Assembly (NCBI GenBank): GCA_011046405.1
Contig: DSAR01000564.1
Location: forward strand, 1 to 21,844
Length of the DNA stretch: 21,844 nucleotides
Reading direction: 5' to 3'
From: Chloroflexota bacterium
GTDB lineage: Bacteria > Chloroflexota > Anaerolineae > B4-G1
Part shown: in pieces, positions 8,087 to 15,307 of the stretch
Numbering within the stretch: the stretch's first letter is position 1
How the letters are laid out: each line of letters opens with the position of its first letter
Position numbers and translations under genes: made by a program
The notes under the pieces: model-generated
What the model saw: only the letters and a program-made list of their open reading frames with translations
The model's database searches: none
What the model was told of the DNA's origin: nothing

Positions 8087-8455
8087 TCACCACTTCGGTT
8101 CCTCTACGAGTTGATACGAGGCTCCACAATACGGGCAGGAGATAAAAATCGCCCCCTCTTGGAGGGAGATGCTGTCCTTCTCCAACTCGCCCCCGCATTT
8201 TCGGCACGTCATCGTCTCCAGCGCCACATCGCCGCTGAGGTCGATCTTCTGGATGATCTCCTGGGGCGGCGAGGCTGGTTTGGGCTCGCGGAACTTGATC
8301 AGCGCGACGATGCCCAATCCAATGCCTACCAGGACGAGGCCGATGAAGAACCAGCCCACGTTGCTCCCTTCACTGAAAGTCGCCAGGATGAAGAGCACGC
8401 CAAAAAGCACCAGTATGGCGGCGACGATGTAACCGATGATTTTGCCAGCAGACAT
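8087..8455 (-). CDS. Small two-TM protein with C-terminal zinc ribbon
   Basis: A 122-residue protein. Two membrane helices are obvious (about residues 7-27 and 34-54), joined by a short polar loop. A cytoplasmic or peripheral C-terminal half carries two knuckles, C84-x2-C87 and C107-x2-C110, arranged as a zinc ribbon. ATG 8455 is preceded by GGAAGGAG with 6-nt spacing. The gene sits 20 bp after the amidohydrolase and 25 bp before the Cys-tail protein, so it is most likely in the same operon and could be a membrane partner of that protein. I do not recognise a named family, and no catalytic role is suggested by the sequence. Confidence 0.82.
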   Translation of the reverse strand: MSAGKIIGYIVAAILVLFGVLFILATFSEGSNVGWFFIGLVLVGIGLGIVALIKFREPKPASPPQEIIQKIDLSGDVALETMTCRKCGGELEKDSISLQEGAIFISCPYCGASYQLVEEPKW

Positions 8456-8475
8456 AAATGACTCCTTCCTTGTAG

Positions 8476-9696
8476 TTAATCCTCTTCCCGCTGATAAGCT
8501 ATCTGACCGTCCACCATCACCATCTCCGGCACGCTGCGATAATCCAGGGGGTGCGTGCTGAAAATGACGATGTCGGCGTCCTTGCCGACCTCCAGGCTGC
8601 CGACCCGCTCGTCGACGCCGATGATCTCGGCGGCGTTGATGGTGATGGCCTTGAGCGCTTCGGTCTCTGGCATACCCTCGCGCACGGCCAACGCGGCATT
8701 GATGGTCAGGTACTTGACCGCCGATGATTCGTCGGTCTGGATCGCCACCTTGACCCCTGCCTTGGCCAGTAACCCCGGATTTCTGGGCGTCATATCCTTG
8801 AGTTCGTACTTGGCGCGGGAGAATAAAATCGGCCCGACTGTGACCGGGATGCCTTTTTTGGCCAGAATATCGGCGATTTTGTAACCCTCGGTGGCGTGCT
8901 CCAACGTCAGGTCGAGATCGAACTCCTCGGCGACGCGAATGGCGGTCAGCATATCGTCGGCCCGGTGGGCGTGGACGCGGGCTTTCAACTCCCGCCGCAG
9001 CACCTGGCCCAGCGCTTCCAACTTGAGGTCCCGTTCTGGCGGCTGGGGGGCCTTGTTATCCGTCTCATCTCCGGTCTCTGTCTTGGCCTGGTGCTCGGCC
9101 AGATCATCCTCGTAGCGGCGCCATTTCTCCAGGTAATTCTGGGCATCGACCAGCGCCGCCCGCAACACACCCGCGTTTCCCATCCGGGTGGACGGCGTCT
9201 TCTTCTGTTCGCCGTAGACCCGCTTGGGATTTTCCCCCAGCGCCAGTTTCATCCCGGCCGGTTCGACCAGGATCATCTGTTCCACGCTCGGCCTGGGAAC
9301 CGTCTTCAGGCAAATCCACTGCCCGCCCACCAGGTTGGCGCTCCCCGGGCCGGTGAGCACCGTCGTCACGCCGGCCGCCAGTAGTTCGCCGAACGCCTGA
9401 TCGTCCGGATTGACCGCGTCCAACGCTCGCAGGTGGGGCGTGATCGGATCGGTCATCTCGTTCCCATCCGACTCCTGCCAACCAATCCCGTCGGGGAAAA
9501 CGCCGACGTGGCAATGGGCGTCAATCAATCCGGGCGTCACCACCTTGCCTGTCGCGTCGTACACCTGGGCGTCGTCGGGCGCTTCCACGTCTGCGCCCAC
9601 CGCCGCGATGCGCCCACTCTCCTCGTCAATGAGCACGTTCCCTCGCTCGAACGTGCCCTCTCTCGTCATCACGTTTCCATTGATGATCGCAATCAC
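8476..9696 (-). CDS. Amidohydrolase-superfamily metal-dependent hydrolase (imidazolonepropionase-like)
   Basis: A 406-residue cytosolic amidohydrolase. After an N-terminal beta-sandwich stretch (MIAIINGNVMTREG), VTPGLIDAHCHVG gives the HxH metal site (H61, H63). Further likely ligands are H242/H244 (VHAHRADD), H267 (LEHATEG) and D322 (QTDESS). A closing segment GSLEVGKDADIVIFS is typical of the superfamily. A charged insert at about 195-226 (rich in Glu, Lys, Pro) is not part of the usual barrel. The closest general resemblance is to the imidazolonepropionase/prolidase-like branch; the substrate cannot be told from sequence. The start is GTG 9696 with a strong AGGAGGT Shine-Dalgarno 7 nt upstream. 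It is the first gene after a possible promoter, and its operon-mates are membrane and signalling proteins, so any relation to the radical SAM system is unclear. Confidence 0.9.
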   Translation of the reverse strand: MIAIINGNVMTREGTFERGNVLIDEESGRIAAVGADVEAPDDAQVYDATGKVVTPGLIDAHCHVGVFPDGIGWQESDGNEMTDPITPHLRALDAVNPDDQAFGELLAAGVTTVLTGPGSANLVGGQWICLKTVPRPSVEQMILVEPAGMKLALGENPKRVYGEQKKTPSTRMGNAGVLRAALVDAQNYLEKWRRYEDDLAEHQAKTETGDETDNKAPQPPERDLKLEALGQVLRRELKARVHAHRADDMLTAIRVAEEFDLDLTLEHATEGYKIADILAKKGIPVTVGPILFSRAKYELKDMTPRNPGLLAKAGVKVAIQTDESSAVKYLTINAALAVREGMPETEALKAITINAAEIIGVDERVGSLEVGKDADIVIFSTHPLDYRSVPEMVMVDGQIAYQREED

Positions 9697-9745
9697 GTTG
9701 CAAACCTCCTCAAAGAATTATACGAATAGAACAGGGTAAAGTCGC
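9697..9745 (-). promoter_or_regulatory. Candidate promoter/leader of the nine-gene operon
   Basis: On the minus strand a perfect TATAAT lies at 9722-9717 and the AGGAGGT Shine-Dalgarno at 9710-9704, ahead of GTG 9696. No clear -35 sits at the standard distance, although TTGAGC occurs about 21 bp upstream. A start site about 7 nt after the -10 would make a very short leader. GGTAAAG at 9734-9740 and CTTTACC near 9787-9793 form a distant inverted repeat between the two units, and could be part of a weak end-of-transcript structure. Confidence 0.4.
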
Positions 9746-9788
9746 TCAAAACTGAGACTTAATTGGGTTCAGGTTCAGTGTAAACTCT

Positions 9789-10574
9789 TTACCTCTCACG
9801 CTTCACTTTCTGCCCCAGCGCGTAGAAAGTGGGAACGAACAGCACGCGGCGTCCCTCGGCCAGGGCCTGGCGGTCTATCTCGCGCCAGCGGCGCAATTTT
9901 TCCGGCGGGACCAGCCCGGCGAGGTCTCGCTGGCGCATCGACCATTCGGTGTCGAAATCACCACCGGGCGGAGCAGCGTCGTTTCCAACGCAATCCCAAC
10001 GGCCGGCCATCACGCCCACCGTCGTCTGCAAACCAGCCCCGGCGAAAAGCTCCCCCAGGCGTCGCCCCATCTCCGGTTCGGCGCCCTGGCGACGCAACGC
10101 CTCGGCCTGCCAGCGCCCCAGGGAGGCCAGCGCTGGCGGATAATCGACCCGGCCGCCGTAATCCGGTTCGGCGCAGGCCGCGACGTAGCCGCCGGGCCGC
10201 AGCACCCGCGCCATCTCACACACGCCCTGGATCGGATTGGTCAGCCAGAGGAGCAAGAAGTGGCTGAGCACCACGTCGAACGAGTGATCTGGAAACGGCA
10301 AGTGATGCGCGTCGCCATGGACGTAGGTCACGCCGTCCTCCCGTTCCCGGGCGAAGGTCAGCATGCGGGCATCCACGTCCACCCCAACCACGCGACCCGC
10401 TCCCCACCGGCGTAACTCCCCGGTAATCGCGCCGGTTCCACATCCCACGTCCAGGACACCGTCGGCGCGGGCCAACGCCGCCTGGCTGTAGATCCAGGTC
10501 CGCGTCGACCGGGTCCAGCCGGCCTGGACCGTGAACCAATCGTCCCATTCCGACAGGGTCAGGTCAGGCGCCAT
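9789..10574 (-). CDS. Class I SAM-dependent methyltransferase
   Basis: A protein of about 261 residues with a Rossmann-type methyltransferase fold. Motif I is DVGCGTGAITGEL (about residues 38-50). It is followed by GVDVDARML (acidic motif II), HGDAHHLPFPDHSFDVV and the motif IV-V region, then RVLRPGGYVA. This is the Methyltransf_11/UbiE-like arrangement, so SAM binding is well supported; the methyl acceptor is not predictable. The upstream pseudo-radical-SAM gene ends in TGA overlapping this start. Both GTG 10577 and ATG 10574 fit, and I give the ATG. The tight coupling to a PqqD-domain protein suggests the methyltransferase could act on the same peptide or protein, but this is only inferred from neighbourhood. 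Confidence 0.87.
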   Translation of the reverse strand: MAPDLTLSEWDDWFTVQAGWTRSTRTWIYSQAALARADGVLDVGCGTGAITGELRRWGAGRVVGVDVDARMLTFAREREDGVTYVHGDAHHLPFPDHSFDVVLSHFLLLWLTNPIQGVCEMARVLRPGGYVAACAEPDYGGRVDYPPALASLGRWQAEALRRQGAEPEMGRRLGELFAGAGLQTTVGVMAGRWDCVGNDAAPPGGDFDTEWSMRQRDLAGLVPPEKLRRWREIDRQALAEGRRVLFVPTFYALGQKVKRER

Positions 10575-11809
10575 CACGCCTCTAGTGACGCCAGCTTCTC
10601 TCGCTCAGGGTGACGCCAGATCGATTCCCACGAATCGCGCAACAGGTTCCCCAGGACCACGTTGTATCCCTGGGCCGGCAGTGCGTCGCCGTCCGGCTCG
10701 ACGTAGAGGTGCTGCCGGACGACCTGTCCCGCCGGTAGACCGGTCTCGACCTCCACCGGGTTGACGTGCGAATAGGGGGCGGCCAGGTCCCACACCAGGG
10801 TCATATTGTGTTCGTAGACCGCCTCCTGACTTTCCTTCAAGATGTGCGCCAATTTCTCGGCGTGGATATCGTCCGATTCCAAGGGGCTGCTCAAGGCCAT
10901 GGCTGGCACGCCCAACTCCGCCAGGTAGTCCACCGTCTCCAAGACCGAATCGGCGTTCTCTGGCCGGACGACGACGTGCACGACGACGTAAATATCACCT
11001 GCCAGGCCGTTCTTCAGCCCGGTCATCGTCTCCTCCCAGCTGCCCGGCCGCCCCAGGACGGCATCGTGGATCTCCGCCCGGTGCGAGACTAGCGTGATCT
11101 GCAGGTGATCCAATCCGGCGAGCAGGAGTTCGTCGAGATAGACCTGGTTGCGCAAGCGCCGCCCATCGGTTAGCAGGCCGGTGACCATCCCCAGTTCCTC
11201 TGCATAGGTTATGAGTTCCACCAGATCGTCCCGCAGCGTCGGTTCGCCGCCTGTGAAGCAGATGTGGGGCACTCCCACCTCCCAGAGTGAGCGGATTATG
11301 CAGCGCCAGTCGACGGTGGACAACTCCTGGTCTACGCGATGCTCGGCTTCTGGATCCAGCGCGCTGGTCTCGTCCACCCGGTAGGTCAGGGCCAAATCGA
11401 CGCGATAAGGCGCTGAGGTCTCAGCGGAGAAGGGCTCGACCCGGTCGATCCCCAGAAAAGTCACCGGATCCAAATCTTCCATCGTCGAAAGCATCAAGAT
11501 GTGATCCCGCAACTCCCGAAGATCGGCCCGGGCGGTATCAGGACTAACCCGGTATCGCCGCACCATCTCTTGGACCGCCTCTTTTTCGGAAGCGCCCTGG
11601 ATAAGTAGACGGGCGTACTCCGTGGCGGTTCGGTTCAGGTGCAAAATCGTCGCCGCGTTGACGACCAGAAGTCCACGACCATCCCCCTCGATGCGCAAGT
11701 GCAAACGATATTGATCGTCCGCCTCGGGTGGTGTCTGGTAATGCAGCACCTCCGGCGCCAATGGTTGAACAGGCTCGAACCAAGTTTTGATCTTGTCCAG
11801 CACAGACAT
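10574..11809 (-). CDS. PqqD-domain pseudo-radical SAM protein (all cluster cysteines lost)
   Basis: A 411-residue paralogue of the radical SAM/SPASM enzyme at 4979-6343; the two align along their whole length. Shared segments include HLNxTAxEYA in the PqqD-like region, PYRxDLALTYR before the cluster loop, VGVPHICFTGGEPTLRDDLVEL, and VEPDG near the C-terminus. The cluster motif CNNACPHC is replaced by VDETSALD, so the three ligands become V145, S149 and D152. The first SPASM cysteines are also replaced (by Gly, Tyr and Ala), and the protein ends before the second SPASM Cys group. It should therefore bind no Fe-S cluster and carry out no radical chemistry. Pseudo-rSAM proteins are known next to active ones in some peptide cassettes, such as the GG-Bacteroidales system, so a scaffold or substrate-binding role is plausible. 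ATG 11809 has AGGAGG upstream. Confidence 0.87.
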   Translation of the reverse strand: MSVLDKIKTWFEPVQPLAPEVLHYQTPPEADDQYRLHLRIEGDGRGLLVVNAATILHLNRTATEYARLLIQGASEKEAVQEMVRRYRVSPDTARADLRELRDHILMLSTMEDLDPVTFLGIDRVEPFSAETSAPYRVDLALTYRVDETSALDPEAEHRVDQELSTVDWRCIIRSLWEVGVPHICFTGGEPTLRDDLVELITYAEELGMVTGLLTDGRRLRNQVYLDELLLAGLDHLQITLVSHRAEIHDAVLGRPGSWEETMTGLKNGLAGDIYVVVHVVVRPENADSVLETVDYLAELGVPAMALSSPLESDDIHAEKLAHILKESQEAVYEHNMTLVWDLAAPYSHVNPVEVETGLPAGQVVRQHLYVEPDGDALPAQGYNVVLGNLLRDSWESIWRHPEREKLASLEA

Positions 11810-12035
11810 TGCCTTCCCTCCTTGCTGTATAGTGAAACCCTGATATAACCCAATGGCGCGCGCCCTCGACCCTGGGTATTTCAGTTTACCACGAATTCAG
11901 TGTCAAATCAAGCCAGCGTATTAGCTCAGGATGCACATATGGATAGACACAGATAAAATCAGAAGTGACGCGAGGCCATTCCAATTCCCCATCTGGACTC
12001 TGGCAAATAGGGAACCATCCCCGATTTTCGGAATT

Positions 12036-12108
12036 GGGACGCAGATGGACGCGAATTTTCGCAGATTTTTATTGTTTATCTGCGTTCTTCTGCGTGAATC
12101 TGCGTTCC
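12036..12108. repeat. Imperfect inverted repeat built on ACGCAGAT
   Basis: Outer arms GGGACGCAGAT (12036-12046) and ATCTGCGTTCC (12098-12108) pair at 10 of 11 positions. Inner arms CGCAGAT (12060-12066) and ATCTGCG (12078-12084) pair perfectly around an 11-nt loop. The same CGCAGAT word therefore occurs several times in both orientations. It lies in a gene-free stretch upstream of the tandem array and looks like a small intergenic repeat element rather than coding sequence. Confidence 0.6.
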
Positions 12109-12154
12109 ATCAAAGAGTGAAACTAAATTTGCCAGACTCCAGTCCCCATATCGC

Positions 12155-12314
12155 CGATTCGCTGATTCGCCGATTCGCCGATTCGCCCATTCGCCGATTC
12201 GCCCATTCGCCGATTCGCCGATTCGCCCATTCGCCCATTCGCCGATTCGCCCATTCGCCGATTCGCCCATTCGCCGATTCGCCCATTCGCCCATTCGCTG
12301 ATTCGCTTACTCGC
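12155..12314. repeat. 8-bp tandem repeat array, about 20 units
   Basis: Head-to-tail units of consensus YSATTCGC fill 12155-12314 without interruption. Two main variants, CGATTCGC and CCATTCGC, alternate irregularly; TGATTCGC occurs near both ends and the last unit (TTACTCGC) is degenerate. Because 8 is not a multiple of 3, it reads as spurious FAHSPIRR-type peptides in several frames. The array ends about 10 bp before a candidate -10 box for the downstream ATPase gene. Confidence 0.95.
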
Positions 12315-12322
12315 CCCATTCG

Positions 12323-12331
12323 TGATAAAAT
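12323..12331 (+). promoter_or_regulatory. Candidate extended -10 promoter for the ATPase-TPR gene
   Basis: TGATAAAAT reads as an extended -10 (TGnTAAAAT). No good -35 is present 17 bp upstream, where the last units of the 8-bp array fall. A start site near 12338 would give a leader of about 40 nt, and the gene has AGGAG at 12367-12371, 8 nt before its ATG. Confidence 0.4.
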
Positions 12332-12379
12332 ATAAATGGGACAACACTTCTGGACGCTTCCAGATCAGGAGAACAAGAT

Positions 12380-15241
12380 ATGCTCCAACCAGTCAATCCC
12401 TACGTGGCGGGCGCTCCTATGCAAGGGGAAGAGGGATTCTTTGGCCGACGAGCAACGCTGGACTGGATAAACCGAGGTTTGCACAATCCGGTTGCTAACT
12501 CGCTGGTGTTGTTTGGCCAACGACGCATTGGCAAAACGACCCTCCTGCTCCAATTGCGACGCACCTTGCCAGCCGAGGATTTTCTAGCCATCTATTTCGA
12601 TCTAGAGGGGCAGGCCGTTCGCCCTCTGGGACAAGTCCTGGCGGATTTGGCGGATGCCATCGCCGAGCGCTCCGGTTTCGAGTCGCCAGACCCAAGGGCA
12701 TTCGACGACCGGGGTGTGTTCTTCAGCCGCACCTTCTTGCCCCAGGTCTGTGAGTCGCTAGAGCCAGACCGTCGTCTGGTCATCCTCTTCGACGAGTTCG
12801 AGGTGCTGGATCGGGCCACTGAGGAGGACCTTCCGTCCACGGCCGCCGTCCACGCGCTGCTCCGCCTCATTCGCCGGGTGATGACCAAAGTGCCGAACCC
12901 GGCCTTCGTCTTCACCATCGGCCGGCGGGTGGACGATCTGGCGCTTGACTTTACGGCCCAGTTCAAGGCCTCCCTGGTGCGAGAGATCTGGGTTCTCGAT
13001 CCCGCCAGTACAGAGGCGATGATCCGGCAGGCCGAGGCCAACAGGACCTTGACGTTTACCGACCGGGCTGTCAGCCGGATTTTTGGCCTGACCCAGGGAC
13101 ATCCTTACCTGACCCAATTGCTGTGCCATCAAATTTGGGAACGGGCCTATGCCTCGCCGTCCGCCTCTCGTCCCCAGATCGATGTGACAGACGTAGAGAT
13201 CGCTGTACCTGACGTGTTGGAGACGGTCAACCAGGCTATGGCCTGGCTCTGGCGTGGGCTGAGTCTGGCCGAGCAAATTTACGCCGCCGGGCTGGCCGAA
13301 ACGTTAGACGAGGGCGAGCCGATCCAGGAAGAAGAGGGGATGTGTGTTTTGGCCGGCCACGCTGCCCGTCTGCTCACGCGAGAGGTCGAACTGACCGCCC
13401 CGCGTGATCTGGTCCGCCGCCGGGTGCTGGACCTGGTCGACGAGCGAGAACATCGTTTCACCATCGACCTCTTTCGGCGCTGGATCCGCGAACACCAACC
13501 CCTCCACGTCGTCAAGGAAAAACTGGATCGCGTCGACCCGCTGGCCGACGAACTGTTCGGCATCGGCCAGGAATTTTATCGCCGGAACCAATGGAAGACG
13601 GCGACCCGATATTTTCGCGATGCACTGGCAGCCAACCCAAATCACTTCCACGCCCGGCTTCGACTGGGGGAAACGCTCCTCCAACTGGGCAGATTCGACC
13701 AGGCCGTCGATGAACTGGAATGGACCTACGAACAGGATCACAAGGAAGCGTGCCCGATCCTGACCCGCGCGCTGGTAGCCCAGGCTCGGGCCCGCCAAGA
13801 GGCCGGAGAAGAAGAGAGCGCGTTGAGAATTTGTAAGCGGGCGCTCAATATCTCCCCCCACCACCGCGCGGCCCAAAAGGTACACGATGCCATCCTGATC
13901 ACGCGCCTGGAGGCCGAGGCCCAAGAATACGAGCGCGCCAAACGGTGGGGCAAGGCAGCCGTGCTTTATGAACGGCTGATCCACCAGGCCCCCGACAGTG
14001 AGCACCGAGAGCGTTGGGAAGCCGCGTCAACCCGTTGTCGCAACGAAGAGCGCTTGATTCAACTCTTTACACAGGGGCAGAAAGCGCTCGAAAACCGGGA
14101 TTGGCCCCACGCCCAACGGGCCTTCGCCGAGATCGTCCACGCCCGGCCCGATTACCGTGTGGAGCAGCAGTGGGCGGCCCGATTGCTGCAGCGGGCCGTC
14201 TTCGAAAAACCATCGCGCAAACCGGCCCGGTGGCTGGCGCCTTTGGTGATATCCCTCCTGCTTGTGTTGGCGGGCGTCACCTGGCGCTATCGACCCTGGC
14301 AGAGAATCGATGTGATGCCGCCCGTCAACATGCCGGCTCACCAGCAGCACGTCCACACCTACCGGCTGGACGTCAATCACGACGGTGAGGAAGAGCGGGT
14401 CGTGCTCTACCGCTTCGATATACCCGACGACGCCTCGTCAGAAAGAGCACCCATCGCCGGGGCTGTTTATCAATCTGCTCACGACACGCTTTCTACCCTG
14501 ACCCGTTACGAGCTACGCCCACCAGATGGCAATTACCTGTGCGAATGTCGGTGTGTGGCCACGATGGAGGACGTCCTTTCCGGCCTGCCTGGCCCAGAAC
14601 TCGTCATCCGAGATCGCTGTAACGGTGAAATGACGCGCTTATCCATCTTCCGCTGGGACGCCGAGGCAGCGCAATATCGCGCTCAGGGCCATTTCAGCGG
14701 CAGTCAGCTTGAGGTCGAGAGGGATACAGTGATCGTCAACCAACGGATCCCCCACCGCGCGCAACTTCTCCTCCGGCAGACCTATCACGCTCGCGAAAAC
14801 AGGACCTATTACCAACCGGGTGAGTTGGGCATACCTGTCATGCCGGACACATATGAACTCACCTTCTATCAAGGCGAACCGCAAGACGTCACCCGCTCAC
14901 CTTATCCAGAAAAGGTGGTGCTCTCATTCTATCACCATTATGACGAAGGAGAACAAATCTCACGCTATTTCACCGAGCAAGGATGGCAGCGGCTCAAACG
15001 CTGCTCCGAAGGAAGTTGCGGATGTGCACTTCCTCCCGGCGAAGCGCCCCGCGTTCGGGTGACCAACCTCCAATCGACCGACGAGCTCCTGGAAGGAACG
15101 AAAGACACCAGCGCATGGGCCATCATTGACGCCAACGTCATCTGTGGAGACGACGACCAAGAAAAGTCGGTGCGATGGCGCCTGGTATGGCAAGGAGACC
15201 AATGGAAACTGGACGACGCAGAAGTCCTGTCCGCTGATTAG
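12380..15241 (+). CDS. Transmembrane ATPase-TPR signalling protein with extracytoplasmic C-terminal domain
   Basis: A 953-residue multidomain protein. An N-terminal AAA/STAND-type ATPase (about 15-300) opens with FFGRRATLDWI, has Walker A GQRRIGKTT (46-54) and Walker B VILFDEFEVL (D138, E139), then a sensor-like FTIGRRVDD. A winged-helix-like linker and TPR-like helical repeats follow (about 375-600: FYRRNQWKTATRYFRDAL, LRLGETLLQLGRFDQAVDEL). One membrane helix spans about 617-636 (WLAPLVISLLLVLAGVTW). The remaining 310 residues are probably outside the cell; they contain a DVNHDGEEERVVLYRF motif and a Cys-rich patch (CSEGSCGC). The layout suggests a switch that links an outside domain to a nucleotide-dependent helical scaffold. 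ATG 12380 has AGGAG 8 nt upstream. The gene stands alone and converges on the DUF1028 gene; only a weak hairpin (GAAGC/GCTTC near 15256-15271) lies between them. Confidence 0.85.
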   Translation: MLQPVNPYVAGAPMQGEEGFFGRRATLDWINRGLHNPVANSLVLFGQRRIGKTTLLLQLRRTLPAEDFLAIYFDLEGQAVRPLGQVLADLADAIAERSGFESPDPRAFDDRGVFFSRTFLPQVCESLEPDRRLVILFDEFEVLDRATEEDLPSTAAVHALLRLIRRVMTKVPNPAFVFTIGRRVDDLALDFTAQFKASLVREIWVLDPASTEAMIRQAEANRTLTFTDRAVSRIFGLTQGHPYLTQLLCHQIWERAYASPSASRPQIDVTDVEIAVPDVLETVNQAMAWLWRGLSLAEQIYAAGLAETLDEGEPIQEEEGMCVLAGHAARLLTREVELTAPRDLVRRRVLDLVDEREHRFTIDLFRRWIREHQPLHVVKEKLDRVDPLADELFGIGQEFYRRNQWKTATRYFRDALAANPNHFHARLRLGETLLQLGRFDQAVDELEWTYEQDHKEACPILTRALVAQARARQEAGEEESALRICKRALNISPHHRAAQKVHDAILITRLEAEAQEYERAKRWGKAAVLYERLIHQAPDSEHRERWEAASTRCRNEERLIQLFTQGQKALENRDWPHAQRAFAEIVHARPDYRVEQQWAARLLQRAVFEKPSRKPARWLAPLVISLLLVLAGVTWRYRPWQRIDVMPPVNMPAHQQHVHTYRLDVNHDGEEERVVLYRFDIPDDASSERAPIAGAVYQSAHDTLSTLTRYELRPPDGNYLCECRCVATMEDVLSGLPGPELVIRDRCNGEMTRLSIFRWDAEAAQYRAQGHFSGSQLEVERDTVIVNQRIPHRAQLLLRQTYHARENRTYYQPGELGIPVMPDTYELTFYQGEPQDVTRSPYPEKVVLSFYHHYDEGEQISRYFTEQGWQRLKRCSEGSCGCALPPGEAPRVRVTNLQSTDELLEGTKDTSAWAIIDANVICGDDDQEKSVRWRLVWQGDQWKLDDAEVLSAD

Positions 15242-15307
15242 GCCCTAGCCCGGACGAAGCCGCTGCGCTTCCGAGCCGGAACCAAAAAGGAGCACCTCAT
15301 GTGCAAA

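Noticed and set aside
10574..11809. Sequencing error as the cause of the missing radical SAM cysteines
   Set aside because: The frame is intact and each ligand codon differs at one or more bases across three separate Cys groups, so simple miscalls cannot explain it.
12155..12314. Possible CRISPR array
   Set aside because: The units are 8 bp with no spacers and no cas genes nearby.
11931..12335. ORFs of 69-134 residues rich in FAHSPIRR or ANRRMGE repeats on both strands
   Set aside because: They are readings of an 8-bp tandem array, which stays open in several frames, and have no ribosome site or promoter of their own.
15242..15307. Bidirectional terminator between the convergent genes
   Set aside because: Only a short 5-bp stem (GAAGC/GCTTC) without a T-run is visible; too weak to list.
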